Below are positions 12,353 to 25,146 of a stretch of 64,000 bases of DNA, one piece after another. The position numbers and the translations under genes are program-made. This DNA comes from Limanda limanda. Lineage: Eukaryota; Chordata; Actinopteri; Pleuronectiformes; Pleuronectidae. How positions within the stretch are numbered: the first letter of the stretch is position 1; each line of letters opens with the position of its first letter. The stretch covers positions 20,382,204 through 20,446,203 of the forward strand of contig NC_083655.1 of assembly GCF_963576545.1 (NCBI RefSeq), in the 5' to 3' direction. The notes under the pieces were generated by a model. The model was not told the DNA's origin. It worked only from the letters and a program-made list of their open reading frames with translations, and made no database searches.

Positions 12353-12427
12353 CATAGACTCTGGACAGTAACTGGGTAACCTTTGAAGGAGGTGCTTCAG
12401 ACGAGACTCACTCTTTATCGTGGCGAG
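12353..12427 (-). CDS. reck: reck exon 3: CC repeat 1, middle
   Basis: Residues 43-67, including SESRLKHLLQRLPSYCPESM, which is almost identical to the vertebrate RECK stretch in this position. The exon is 75 bp with phase 0 at both ends, so it could be skipped without a frameshift. The acceptor is TCCTGCAG and the donor GTGAGT. Confidence 0.95.
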
Positions 12428-13012
12428 CTGCAGGACAGAAACAGAATAAAAATAGAACATTTTAAATCCACATGCTATATGAAAGCAGAAGACTGTTGTA
12501 TTTCCATCTATTAATTACAAAGGCAGGAGCTCATTTTGTTCCATCATGCAGTTAATATATTTCTGTTAATTTATTTCAAGCTATCAACACACTTCAGTTT
12601 TTGGTGGATTTTTTGGAGGAATCAGGTAAGGGCAGGAATCCTTTGTAACAGTATTCTAAAACAGCTGATTCACACGCCTGAGTGGGTGAAATTATTCAGT
12701 TATTCAACAAACCAGTTTTTCTTGCCGACATCACTTTGACATTGGAATTTACTGTGCGAAAAACACATCCAGAACCGGGTTCCGCCTTCTCTTTTATTGA
12801 GTCTGATCAGATTCAGCAGACACGGTATATCATGTTCACTTTGACCAACGAAAACAGTAAAAATGTGACAGTTGCACTTTTAGCCTCATATTGTATTATT
12901 TTCCAGCACAGCGGTGTTCAGGCCATGGGAAAGGGTTGGATAATGTAGTATGATCCAACACTTACACAAGATACGCTCACTTAGACACACCCACTAGTCT
13001 GTGGTGTGCATC

Positions 13013-13070
13013 CACACACACACAGACACACACACACACACACACACACAAAGACAGACAGACAGGACGA
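13013..13070. repeat. (CA)n microsatellite with CAGA units
   Basis: A CA tract with a GA interruption and a following ACAG/CAGA stretch, in reck intron 2. Confidence 0.9.
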
Positions 13071-13339
13071 GAGCCTGGGAGAGTGCAGCCACTGCCAACA
13101 TTCTCAGGCTGAAATCTGACGTTGTGAAAATCCAAACAAGTGAGATTTACAGCTTATCTCAGTCAGAATGATAGGAGGACTGGTTGTTTTAGTGGATCCT
13201 CACTTTTCTTACACAACTCTTAGACGTAAACAGGGGCTCAAAAAAGTACAAACAATTCCAAAGATGTTCTGATGATCTGGCATCACTATAGAGACTATAA
13301 AAGAAATAAAATCTTACGCCAAACAACAAACATGAGCCA

Positions 13340-13560
13340 TGTTTTGACCAAATGTACCTAGAACTTTTGGCCTTCCAATTTTCTTCAGGAAACTAAAGTT
13401 GTCTTTCGACCTTAGGACTTTCCCCAGGAGCTAGGAACCTTTGCATTTCCACTACAGGGACCAGGAACTTAAAGTTTCAAGGCAATCCTTTTACCCCATA
13501 AAAAGTCCCTACTCAGGAAGTAATACAGGAACCTTAGGGGAGAGGCTTGCAGCACTGAGG
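13340..13560. mobile_element. Decayed MITE fragment (GGACTTTCC / AGGGACCAGGAAC type)
   Basis: The segment CTTAGGACTTTCCCCAGGAG, then TAGGAACC, TTTCCACTACAGGGACCAGG and AAAAAGTCCCTACT resembles a teleost MITE rich in AGGGACC and GGTTCC motifs. A related inverted fragment occurs near 31145-31205. Ends and target duplication are not clear. The family was assigned from memory of similar fish repeats, so it is tentative. Confidence 0.35.
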
Positions 13561-13710
13561 ATACCTGATTGGTCGAGTTTTTTATTTATATTTCAGCAGG
13601 TCAATCGCTATTGCTTAAAAAATTCTGCCTTTCAGGTGTTTTTAATATGTTTTGCTATTATGCTCATTTCTCTTCTAATCAACAGCAGTAAGAGACATCT
13701 CCTCCTTAGC

Positions 13711-14212
13711 CATTTTCAGACATGTCCTATGGGTGGAATCCGAAAAATTGACCACAGAGTTTACCCAGAGTTCACCTTTCACACATGCACAACGCAGCGG
13801 GAGGTTTTCTGCACGGACGCGTTCACAAGAGCAACAAATCCTCCACATTATTCAGGTGAGAGGTGACGTATCAACACCGCTGCGTAGATCACATGATGTT
13901 GTTTACAGCACCCAATCACTGTCGTCAGCTCTTATCACTGAAACTCTCTTTACATTTATCGGTGTCTTCTATGTGTGTGTCACTGTCACTGCATTTTTAC
14001 CAGAAAATGTTTTTTTTCTTTTAGTTTTTTAATTTTTGCACCTGTCGCGTGTTAGAAGCATTGACCCCCCCCCCCTCGAGGATCGACTTCTCCTGGGTTT
14101 ATATATACTTTAGAAACTGTGGAGCGTCTCACTCGGACATTTGCATTCACACATGAACCTCCTCCAGAGAAAATATGGAGGAACCTCGGACCCCAGTGGT
14201 TGTCTCATGTTT
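13711..14212 (-). mobile_element. TTTCAGACATG-family MITE, copy A
   Basis: The copy begins with TTTTCAGACATG and runs opposite to the copy at 56150-56412: the block CGCAGCGGGAGGTTTTCTGC and the following CGTTCACAA match the reverse complement of that copy. Internally, 13867-13955 matches the reverse complement of 45520-45565 (GAGAGTTT, then GATAAGAGCTGACAC). The right end is degenerate. The family has at least seven copies in this window. Confidence 0.6.
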
Positions 14213-16438
14213 ATGATTCTACTGCTGCTTTATTTACTTTGCACCATCATTATAGTGTATTCTCCTTCATTATAGCAGTCTGGTGGACCAGGGTGGAATA
14301 GCTTGTTGTAGCTGCTGCAGCTAATTTGTCTAGTCCCATCTGGTTTTGAGACCACATTGGAAAATACAGGCACACAATGGTCTGTTGAAACTTTTTAGAT
14401 CCTTGAAGAAAGTTCCTTGGACTATTGATGATGTCAGTTGAAGCTGTTTTAGCTGGGGTACTCTAAAGCAGTGGCCGAGGTTTGCCTGTAATGTTTGGTG
14501 AAGCCCAGAGGATTCCTTAGCGCCCGATTGTAATTAGGAGTCAAAAATGCTTTTGGAAAGCAGTAGCAATGTGATTCTTTGTGAAATATATTTTTGGACT
14601 ATGGTGACGTGCATTATTTGTGTATCATTATCTCTAGTATCCATGATGACAAACCCTTGCATACATTCCCATAGTTGAGCATTAAGTAGCATAGGAGAGC
14701 AATCCAGACTTGGAGTTAGTGGAGAACAAACCAGAGCTAAAAGAGAGAATATTTCATCAGAGAAACGAATGATAGCGCTGCTCTGTGTCAAACGGATACG
14801 TTTATAAAAGGAACATTTTGCCTTATCCACTAACTCTGTGAACATATAACACTGGGAAAATTTGTTTCTATTTCACATTTTTTAACCTTATATGCTACTT
14901 GTTGTAAATGGAGAAGTTAATCTGTGTACATCTTTCACTTTCATTAAGAGGTTCGGTTTGTGCTCCACTGTCCATTTGGAGAACTTTAATTCCCTTTAGG
15001 CCAGGCAGCAGGTGCTCATGATGTGGATTTAATCAAGTGTTCTTGGACAGTTCTTTGATTGAGCAAATTAAATCAATGGAATGCAGTGCAGATGACAAGA
15101 ACTTGACCGGTTCTTTTTCATATGCCCCTACACACCCTCTGAACTGACAGAAAAACACCAATAAAAGCAGCAATGGTTTGCTGGCAGATAATCAAAGGAG
15201 TCTCCCAATGCAACAGAACAACTCTGAAGGCCAATTAGCCCTGTGGGCCATTTGTGAGACTCTCTTTTTTGTCTGTATGAAAGGTGAATAAGTGCTGGCT
15301 GGCAGACTGACGGGCTCTTTCTACAGCGGTGGGCTCATCAAACACTGCATGCAGAAGAAAAACGCTTCAGTGCAACAAGGACCTCCAATCATTTACCGCC
15401 AAGACCAGAGAGTCAGCAAATTCTTGTTCCAACAGGCGTCACTAGCAGCTTATTCCACCGGTTTCTACTCTTTGTTTGTTGGTTCGTCACTTAGTAGAAT
15501 TAACATGTGGTGTTTACTAGAAATGGAATCCCAAAGACCTTTGGCTCCAAAGAATAATACATGGTCATAGTCAGAACAGTTTACAGTTCACATTTACAAC
15601 AATCTTTTTATAGTTTCGATCCTCTTTCTTATCATCTTTCTTATCAGTAATTTATTATGCTCATTTAGAATGTGGTTGTATTATAAAATATCATACAAGT
15701 TCAATACATTAAATGCGGAAGGAATGCATAAAACATAACAGATATTAAGGTTAATTGATATTCAATTAACATGTTTATGCCCCATAATGACCTAAATTAG
15801 GCAAAGTTTTTAGGAAATCCTTCACATGCTTAGATTTGAAAAAGATTAACTTCATTAAACGTTATATAAGATGTACCAGAGCAGCAGTATGAAAAAAGGT
15901 TAACTGGGATACATTCATTTAATCAGTATTCTTTGAGCTGATTACAACTGGGGCTTTTAAAGGAACCACTCATTTTCTGGGTGTAACCAGGTACAAATTA
16001 GAGATCAAATTGGGCTGGTGATTACAACTTGTGCCTGACACCCACCCCCTAATCACCCACCCACACACTCAGGACCTCAACCACAACCTCTGAAGGGTGT
16101 TTTGAGGCCATCACACTTCTAAAGCCCATTTTTCCTCTCTTTTTTCCCCCCAGCACTTTCTTTCTTTTGAGATGTCCGTCCCATTTCTCCTCTACTTTAT
16201 TTTCATCGTCATCCGTCATTTCATGTCCTTTTTCTATCCCTGGTCTGTCTTTCTTCGGCTGGCAAAATGATGATGTCAACCAATAAGAGTACAATAAGTT
16301 CTGTCCAATGACACTCCTCACCCCTCACTCCCCCACCCCCACCGCACTTCAAAAGCAGGAATGAGGTTTGAACTCTGCCTGTTGGCTGCTTCCAGAGAAA
16401 AGCATCTTTCACGTCTTTGTCTCCAGAGGACATGATGG

Positions 16439-16541
<103 letters not shown>

Positions 16542-16669
16542 CACCTGCTCTCAACAGGGTGAGGAAAAACTTCTCTGCACTTCAAAGAACCAAGACACAA
16601 AAAACTTTGCACCACTCTTCTTCAAAAACCTCTATTCATGAGCCGACTATAATGGGCTGAGGAGTGGGC

Positions 16670-16670
<1 letters not shown>

Positions 16671-16755
<85 letters not shown>
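16671..16755. repeat. (TG)n microsatellite touching the exon-2 donor
   Basis: A pure TG tract of 85 bp on the plus strand, CA on the reck strand. It begins only ten bases inside intron 2, right after GTATGAACAG. Confidence 0.97.
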
Positions 16756-16756
<1 letters not shown>

Positions 16757-16765
16757 TGTTCATAC

Positions 16766-16824
16766 CTGGTCACAAGCTTCTTTGCAAGACGAGAACTCAG
16801 CTGCATGATTGCAACAGGCAGGAT
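16766..16824 (-). CDS. reck: reck exon 2: start of CC repeat 1
   Basis: Residues 23-42, including CCNHAAEFSSCKEACDQ. They align with the first cysteine-knot repeat of RECK (human CCNH followed by two spaced cysteines with the same spacing). The acceptor is TCTGCAG and the donor GTATGA. At 59 bp (phase 1 in, phase 0 out), skipping it would shift the frame. The donor is unusual in its surroundings: the intron becomes a (CA)n tract after only ten bases. Confidence 0.93.
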
Positions 16825-19800
16825 CTGCAGACAAATACACATTATTTAGCATCATCATCATTTGTGAAGACAAAGATTTTAAGTTTACCTTGAGGATGGT
16901 ACAATACATGGGTTCGGGAGCTTATTTCAGTAAAATGAACATGAATAAATACATTTCGTGCCAACTGAATACTGACGTTTCGTGAGAAGCTACAAGTGGA
17001 AACTCTGGAGCTAGCTAACATTCTAGCATTAAAAAATGTATACAATTAGTTAACGATTTTATCATTTTTTATTTTATATACTTATACATCTTAGTTTAGA
17101 GATAGAACAGAAATTAGGTTTAATATTGATGACATTATCATTTTGTTTAATTTTACTAATTCAAGCCCACATTAAGTTCCATGTTAGCATATTTCTGTTG
17201 GTATTTTATTTTGGTTTGCCCTGACCACTGAAAAGACAGTATCCTGATGATGTTAGCAGCTTCCATTTACTATACTGACAAATTAAATACTTTCAAATTA
17301 ACTTACAATTCAATGGGAGAAAAGCAATGATATTATTCTTGTCCACTCCCTGCCTAAGATACAGATGTGCGGCTAGAGGTTTATTCACACACAAAAAAAG
17401 TGTTAACTATCACAGCACTGTAACCCCCCACTGAAACATAATATATTTCCTCGGTATGAATAAGAAATTAGCTTAGTCTCCACTCCACAAGGGTTTTGAC
17501 AAGTTGAACTAGAATCTGAGATCCTCCTTCTCCAAACCCTGATGGTTGTGGGATGAAGCTTGGTACTGTGGCAAAGATACAGGCCCCATATTTATCACGT
17601 AGGTAAATAATGTCCTCTTGTGTGAACAGGAGTAACACACATATACACGTACACACAGGAGATGTTGGCTGGCAGCAGGGTTCCAGGGTTTTCCAGTAAG
17701 TGACTTGGCTCAGTTTGCAGTGAGCAAACTGCTCCCACCTCCTCATGCATGGACTCACAAACAACACTCTCACACTGTGATGCTGAGCTGGACTGAAATT
17801 CAGCTGCTCAGGTGAACTGCCACCGTCTGTGTCTGTAGGAGCCGTATTTAAGTTTATATATATTCATGTTATTTATTGTTCTTTTTTATTCTCCGTTTGT
17901 GAGCATGCAAACTCCTCCCTCCTGAGAGAAGTTTAGGAAGCATGTTGCATGACCGCTATGGTGGGTACAGCGAAAACCATCATTGATCTCAGCCTTAACC
18001 TTGTTCTCATCATCATCTCGATAACAGACTACCGACTGCTCATCATAGAAATAGGGGGTTACAGAACAAACCCATTCTTAATATTTTGCCACTAAAAGGA
18101 CAGTTCACTAAGAAATATGAGAAAATGTACAAGTCCTATAAAGCAAACTCAATTTAAGTTGTATGAAGACCTAGCAGGAAGTCATCTAATGCAGATTTCA
18201 GTTTGAATTGGACACTATGTTTGACTTCCACTTTACTTCCCTGACCAGTGGGCCTGTAGAAAGCAAAGCTGTTTTAAAAATGTGCACCACCACCGTGACT
18301 TCTGCGAATAGAGTGTGACTGATTGAAAAAACTGTTTTGACAAACCTGACAGATCAGTCACCCTGCTGAGATCTCGGCAGGGTCAAGTTACTCCAAATCT
18401 TTTTGATCACTTATAAATTGTTTAAGTTCAGCCAATGACATAGTGACGGTGTTGGCACTGACATATCTCAGAGGTGCAAATAACAAATCCATGTGTTGTT
18501 TTGTTCAGTTCCGTTCAAACAGGCAGAGTATAGCTGAATAAATCATTGTTTGTATGGACTGATGTCAGACACTGCAGTGGTTTGATTAAGGATCAGTTTG
18601 TCTAAATATTTATATTCCTATTGCTAAAATACTATCAGATATTTTTTTGAAAGAGAGTTAATTGCTGAGTGAGGATTAAAGGGTCTTACTTTTTTCTTTT
18701 AAAAGGAGGAAAAGAGGGAAACTAATTCAAAACAGCACAGGAGTCAGGTGATAGCAAGACATAAGGATGACAAATCGCTTGGTCTGTGTTGAAGATGGTT
18801 AAGCCATGGTCTAAATCCATACTACAACTCACCCTCAACAAAGAAGTGGACCCCCCCCCCCAATAGCCTCAAACCACATTGCACTGTTTGATTTCAGTGA
18901 GGGACATCTATTGTGTTCTCAAACTCTCTGCCATTGTTTCCCGTCTCTGTCGCTCTAATTTAAAAGCAGTAGAGGTGATCTTTGTAACAATTAGATATTC
19001 AAACAGCATTGTCTCAGAATGCACTAATGTAAAGCTGATGGGTAAAAGTTCTACTCTTCATAATCATTTCACAATATATTCAAAATACAACCAGCTGAAG
19101 GAGTTTGCAATTGGGCCTTAATTTCTGCTGGATCCCCTATCCTTATTTGGAGCTCTCTCTACAACCACTGCTGGCAGGCATTATGAGACTTTTAAGAAAG
19201 GCCATGTACTTGACAGGCCTGACGCAGGCGGATGAAATCCATAACACCCGCTTATCAGTATGTTCACGTGCGTGAGGAAGTGAGACTACTTTCAGTCTGC
19301 GTGAGTGTGAGTGTGTGGGTGTCTGGATTCCATCTCTAAGTCTGTTACACTCATCTTAGCTTCTCTGAAAAAGAGCAGGCTTTCACTGGGTGTATGTGAT
19401 GTGCATGAGTAAGTAAATAATGAGTAAAACTGAACTGACTACACAGTTGTGACTCTATAGGTCACTGGGTTTATTTTGCAGGACGATTCTCCGTTCCTCT
19501 CAGTCTCAGAATGTCTAAAGTTTTTTGGCAACATTTGCTTTTTTAAGTTAGTGTGAAAGCTCTAATTCATTGTTTTTGTGGCCACTTGGGGGCAGATGTT
19601 TCAGAGTTGTGTTTGTGTTAGTGTTCAACTGATGAATATTCACTCTCCTTTCAGCTTCGTTTTGACTCGACCAACTCCAGGGGAAAATATCTGTCTCTCA
19701 GGAAGCCTGCTGCTTGCAGTTGTCACATTTCAAAATGTCAAGCGACTCATTTATAAGAAAAGATAAACTATAAGAAATAATAAGAAATAGTGTAAACAGA

Positions 19801-21309
19801 ATTTATAGTGTAAGAGTATGTACAATGAACAGATGCATGAGCAACTAAATTGCATAGACAGGAAATGAATATTGTACAGTTAGAAAAGTTAAATCTGAGT
19901 CTAAAGTGCCGTTTAGACTTGGTGTGTGTGGTCTACTGGGAGCAGAGCTGCAGCAGTTGTATGGCACAATGCAAGGTTAACGGGGCAGAAATAGGTTAAG
20001 CTGACAGTGAACCTTTATAGTGCCCTCTTTTAGAGCACAAGGCAAATCATTTCAAATGCTCTGCTGCACTTGTAACACTAAATTCTGAATTCAGGCCTGT
20101 CACAAAAGGTTGAATGTTCCCATTTGGAACAAAAAGCGACAGCCCTGGTGCTGGGCAGGGAGCGTTCTGTGTTTTCATCCAAGCTTTTGTCACAGAAAAC
20201 TGCTGCTGGCAATAGAGAGTTGAGTTTGAAATCCAAAGACGAGTTGTTTATGTGCTGAAACTAAACTTCAGATCTATACGTTTCCAGTTTCCAGGAGTCC
20301 AAAATGCTAGTCACTGGCTGCATGATTTACACGTCTGTTTGAACAATTTTGTCCTTGAGCTCAGAGTCGTGCTGAAAATCCAGGTTTTCTTAACTTATCT
20401 TGCAGAGCTATGTTCTATGTGGCCAGAATGAACTGAGAACAAAGGAGCTCCCACCCTCTCTCTCACAATCACACACACACACACAGCAGCTTTTTCAAAC
20501 AATGGCAGGTGACATAATAATGTGAGTAAAGGGGAGGGATGATGGAGACCATTCAGTCATGTACAGTATGAGGCCCCTGGCTGGCTGCTAATGAGTGCTG
20601 GCCCCATTCTGGCTCAACGGGAACAAGCGCTCCTCCTCTGCTACACTGTTACATTCAGAGGCACTGGCATGAAGTAGTCCCCTGCATTTTTGCACTTGAT
20701 TCAGCCACATTACACTTTACTGTCTCTTATACTACAGCCTGGATGTCAGGTATCTGTACTTGAGAGTATTACGCTGCAGTTTTAGTATCTACATTTGGAA
20801 TGAAGTGAACTGAATGAAGAGCATTATAGTTCAACTTCTTTTAGAGAATAAAATGGTTTATGACAACATGTGTCTTTAATACTTTGGGTTATTTCAGTTC
20901 TATCAGAAACATAATGTGTGTTTCCAAAGCTAATAGTTCAGATCTGGGACATCTTTAGGCCTGACGTTACACATTTAAATTTGGGAATCTATTACTTTGG
21001 ATATTTGTCACATGATGTTCAAATCAGTGTTACTTCCACATTGACAAAACTAGACAGAGTGCTGTGTGAATCTCTGACTTGTTCACACACTATCACTACT
21101 CTAGCTCTCCTTTGCTTGCTGAAGATCTAGGCTGGTTGATCTTTGTGTATCACATCTTGAGGTGCCCCTTAAGTCTCAAAAAGTGACAGTTGTTGTGATA
21201 ACGCAGGTTCATAGAAAACCTCCCACCCTTTCAGATGAGATCATGGTTGTGATGAAAAAGTTACATTGCGTTTTTTGGTAAATGTCATATGATCTGCCTT
21301 TTTCTAAAT

Positions 21310-21631
21310 CAGGGGCCAGAAAGGGGCCACATTAGAAACAGAGGGGTCAATTACATGTCCAACATCTGTGCACATTTAAGTCATTCCTTAGCTCTATAGC
21401 TTTGAGCAAAGCCACACATCATTGACTATATTCAAAAAACTGTTCCTAATTCAGGCACATAAAAAGCCTAAAACATCTTAAAGAATTGTAATATTTATTG
21501 TTCTTATTATTGGTTTTGTTAGTAAGTGACTAATACAACAAATATTACTGGGAGGACCGGGGAATTTAGGGGCCAATTAGATTTCAACTTGGGCCAGTGC
21601 CCCCTGGCTCCTGACCCTGGATCCACCCCTG
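21310..21631 (-). mobile_element. Possible hAT-type MITE fragment
   Basis: Both ends read CAGGGG when taken inward: CAGGGGCCAG on the left, and the reverse complement of TGGATCCACCCCTG on the right. The right end resembles fish hAT elements starting CAGGGGTGGATCCAG. No matching 8-bp flank was found, so the left end may be truncated or coincidental. Confidence 0.4.
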
Positions 21632-22007
21632 AGGCCAACCCTTTCAACTTGAATTAATTAAGGATAATAATTCATATTTATACAATATTTTAAGTTTTTA
21701 TTCTGTGTCAGTTTAATGCACAACACATTGTGTGCTGCTTTTTGTAGTGATACTGTTTTTGTTTTGTCCCTTTTTCGTCCCTGTGGTACTATATGCATGT
21801 GTTTCTTGTTTTCTTGTTTATTGAATCCATATTTTCTTCCCCCCTTTTTTCTTTTATGAATTTTTGGACAAATGTGTGATGAGTGGGCTGTCTCATTATG
21901 AAATAAAAACAACCAACTGTGCACAGAGAGAGAGAGAGAATGTAAAACTATTTCAAAGGAAATGCATCTCTTGATTATCTCTGCACCAACAATAAATCAG
22001 TTTAAAT

Positions 22008-22527
22008 TAGGGATGCACCGATCCGATATTTGTATCGGTATTGGTACCGATATTGAAGAAATTTCTAGATCGGGTATCGGTGACAATGGGCCGATCCATA
22101 TCGGCTGATCTATTCAGTGTAATTCTATTCTGTGCGCTGTGAGTGACGTCATACGCAAGCAACACGCCGTGCGGAGCCGACAGTGCCCGGCGCCTCTCCC
22201 CCGGTTCCCGGTGCGAGCCGAGCCGCCTCCACCGGGGCCGCGGTGCTCCCCGGAGCCGGGCTGCCGGCTGCTGGTGCTGCTGCCCCGGTACCGGGACCCG
22301 GAACTTTGCCCACTCCGCACGCCGCCGCCGCTAGCTTCCCCCGGGCGGCTGTGAACCCCGGTCCGGATGAGCTGCAAAGTTGGTGAACTCGCCCGCGGGT
22401 GACTAAGAACTGGTGCGGACCAGGGGAATCCGACTGTTTAATTAGTATCGGTATCGGATCGGTATCGGCCGATACTAAACCTCACATATCGGTATCGGAG
22501 GTGAAAAAAGCGGATCGTGCATCCCTA
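22008..22527. mobile_element. hAT-type MITE with CpG-rich core
   Basis: Ends are TAGGGATGCACCGATCCG and the reverse complement of CGGATCGTGCATCCCTA, imperfect terminal inverted repeats. They are flanked by the perfect 8-bp duplication GTTTAAAT (22000-22007 and 22528-22535), the hAT signature. Repeated TATCGGTATCGG motifs lie near both ends. The core, 22140-22430, is strikingly GC- and CpG-rich and begins with a TGACGTCA palindrome. No transposase is encoded; open frames in the core arise from its GC content. Confidence 0.92.
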
Positions 22528-24109
22528 GTTTAAATGAAAAACAAAAATACTTTAAATGCGATTCTGTGAGGCAATACCAGGCCCCAGACAAATTATATTA
22601 TAATTATGAAATTGTTAAATGTGTCACAGGCTGCATCCCTCGCTGGTGCAATGTCTAAATTATCTTTATAAATTCTCCTTGGGAATATGCAGAATCTCTT
22701 CTATTTTCACCAATCATATTTGAGCAGGCATTGTTTGCACACATGTAAAAGTCCACATAGAGAGCAAGAGTTGGAAAACATTGACTGAAAACGTCAGCTA
22801 TAGCTTTTTATTAATTGATATGCATTCATATGCAAATAGATATTAATAGAGATTAGCCAAAAAGTAATTTGGTCCTAAAACACCCACAAAAAGTATTACG
22901 TTTTTTGTTGTGTGCAGATAAACATTCAACTCTTGCAATAAAATAAACTAGTCGGACTGTTAACAGTGTATGGACAACAGAAAACAGTGTATGGATATCT
23001 GCTGTCTACATCAGAAGCCCCAAAATATTCCCCTTTGAAGCTAAATTATCATCAGACGATAGCCGGTAGCGTGATTGATATCTGAATGGCACAAACATCA
23101 CTTTAAAAGAGAAGTCGACAGCTGAAAAAGTGTTTTTTACTTGCCTTTGACAATACAGACACAAACCTGCCAGAGATAATGAATGTCAACATGAGGTGTG
23201 AGATCTCTGCAGGAGGAACATGTGGCCCAACTGGGGAGCTCACTTGTTGGGTGATGGAAACAAAACAAAGCTATTTGGGGGGGGTTGAAACAACACCGAA
23301 AGAGGCTGTCACTCACAGTGTGAGAGCTAACATGCTGTTTATTCTTTCTGTTCTCAAAATCCCTCCTGCATATCACATTAGCACTGTTGTTCCAGCCCCT
23401 GATCGTCAAACTGAGTTTTCCCCTTCAAAAGACACCAGCATCAGTCAGAGGACATTTTAACATGTAAACATCTAAAAACAGCGAGGCATCAAAACCACAC
23501 GACAGCTAAGAGACAGCAAAATAGAAAACCCAAACAGGAAAAGAAAGGACATTTTCTGACTGGCAATAAAAATTAAACTGCATTTGAACTCCAAATCCAA
23601 ATTCTCATCGGAGAGAAATGTTGTGATGTGGTTGAAATGTGGTGTAAAGTGGTCAGAGAGGCCAGCTGGTGTTTCAGTCAAACTGAACCCAGCAGCATCG
23701 TTCCAGTGTCGAGTGAGAGATGTCTCTGATCTGGGATGGTAAACACTACTGTGGTTCCTTAAGAGTGGAAAAAAACAAAAAATCACAGAAACTGGAAATG
23801 GAAACATTTGTCCAACATCTAGATTCCAATTTTACATCTCACAACTATATAATGTGCATCAGTGTGAGATGAGTGTATGGCTCACTGGTTAACATGGATT
23901 CACAGTGGAGGTGCACGATATGGTGAACCACAGTCTGGGGTTTGTTTTGATCACTCGACTGTACTTTTGTGAAACATCCATTGATTCTCTCTTCACTGTT
24001 TGACATGATTCTTGCTGGCTAGTGGTGTTTGAGTCCGACACTTACATTAAATGAATGATAATATTGCTCTTTGTGTCTCCATCAATTATTATCTATGCTT
24101 GAAGTAGGG

Positions 24110-24525
24110 TGACTTAGACATGTACCCAGGAAAATGTCTAAACAATGAGGTCCGGACTTTCTCTGGAGTTTGTCTTTCAAATACGAACGAGATTATCCCG
24201 TCAGACACGTTCACTAAAACAGGAAAATCTCTGGAGTGCTCAGGTGACATAATGTATGAATTCTGCTGGGGTAATCGTGTGTTTTTGTTTACAGCACATA
24301 AACACAGATGTCGGCCTGCATCACCAAAACCTCTCAAATCTCGTGTTCTTTCCAAGTGGACATCTTTGTCAGTTTAGGACATTCTCATGAGTCTTTACAA
24401 GGTGGCTGGCAAAAAAAACTCCTGAGAATGTTCGCAGCAACAGACTTGGACATTAGCATTCTGGCATACAGGCACTTACGGCTAATTTCAGGAGATTGTC
24501 TGGAGTTCAGTGCATGTCTTAAAGC
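24110..24525 (-). mobile_element. TTTCAGACATG-family MITE, copy B
   Basis: The right end GGAGTTCAGTGCATGTCTTA is the reverse complement of the family's left end (GACATGCACTGAACTCC). GGTGGCTGGCAAAAAAAACT matches the reverse complement of 39295-39325 in copy C. The internal block GATGTCGGCCTGCATCACC also matches the family in reverse. Confidence 0.65.
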
Positions 24526-24636
24526 ATCTTTACAGAGACAAACCACCATCCATGCTCACATTCACACCTTCATGCAATGTGAAGTCTCCAGTTAACCCTG
24601 AACTGCATGTCATTACACAAGACTGTGGGAGAAAGC

Positions 24637-25146
24637 TAGCCTGACGTTGTCATACTCATGATTCTAGTCAGAATATGAGTCTGAGACCGCTCCATTGGGC
24701 TGTGATTATGGGGCGTGTTTCAACCGAACCAGGAAAAAAAACCCTCTTCGCTCAATTGGATAGACCTACAACCAATTAGAGCAACATAGTATCTGACGTA
24801 TGACGTATATCTACAAATGCCTTGATCGCGTTTCTCTGTTCCGCTTTCAAAATTAATGCGCTGTCGATGTCTCCTAAAACAGACTCAATGGCAGCATACA
24901 CATCTCAGCTCTCCAGCGGCAGGCATGTTTGTGGAAAACAAAGTCAACCCAAGCGCTCTTTGATGACGTAGTTGATTACGTAACTGTTGATCATCTGTCC
25001 ATCATCGTATAAAGCCCGCCCTGACAATTTGATTGGTCCGAACAGCTTCTGTTCGGAGATAATTTCTCCCCAACAGAGCAACTCCAGACCGAACTCCCGA
25101 CCAAGAAATATTGTGGGCGGGTCTAAGTTCGTCTGGCACCCAGCTA
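24637..25146. mobile_element. hAT-like MITE with 8-9 bp target duplication
   Basis: The element starts TAGCCTGACGTTGTCATAC and ends TCGTCTGGCACCCAGCTA. It is flanked by GGAGAAAGC on both sides (24628-24636 and 25147-25155). The 8-9 bp duplication and short TAGC-type ends fit a hAT-like non-autonomous element familiar from fish. It carries a TTACGTAA palindrome at 24976-24983. Frames on both strands are open by chance. Confidence 0.85.

Noticed and set aside
22114..22386. Four overlapping Gly/Pro/Arg-rich ORFs on both strands
   Set aside because: They lie in the GC-rich core of a hAT MITE, where stop codons are rare by composition.
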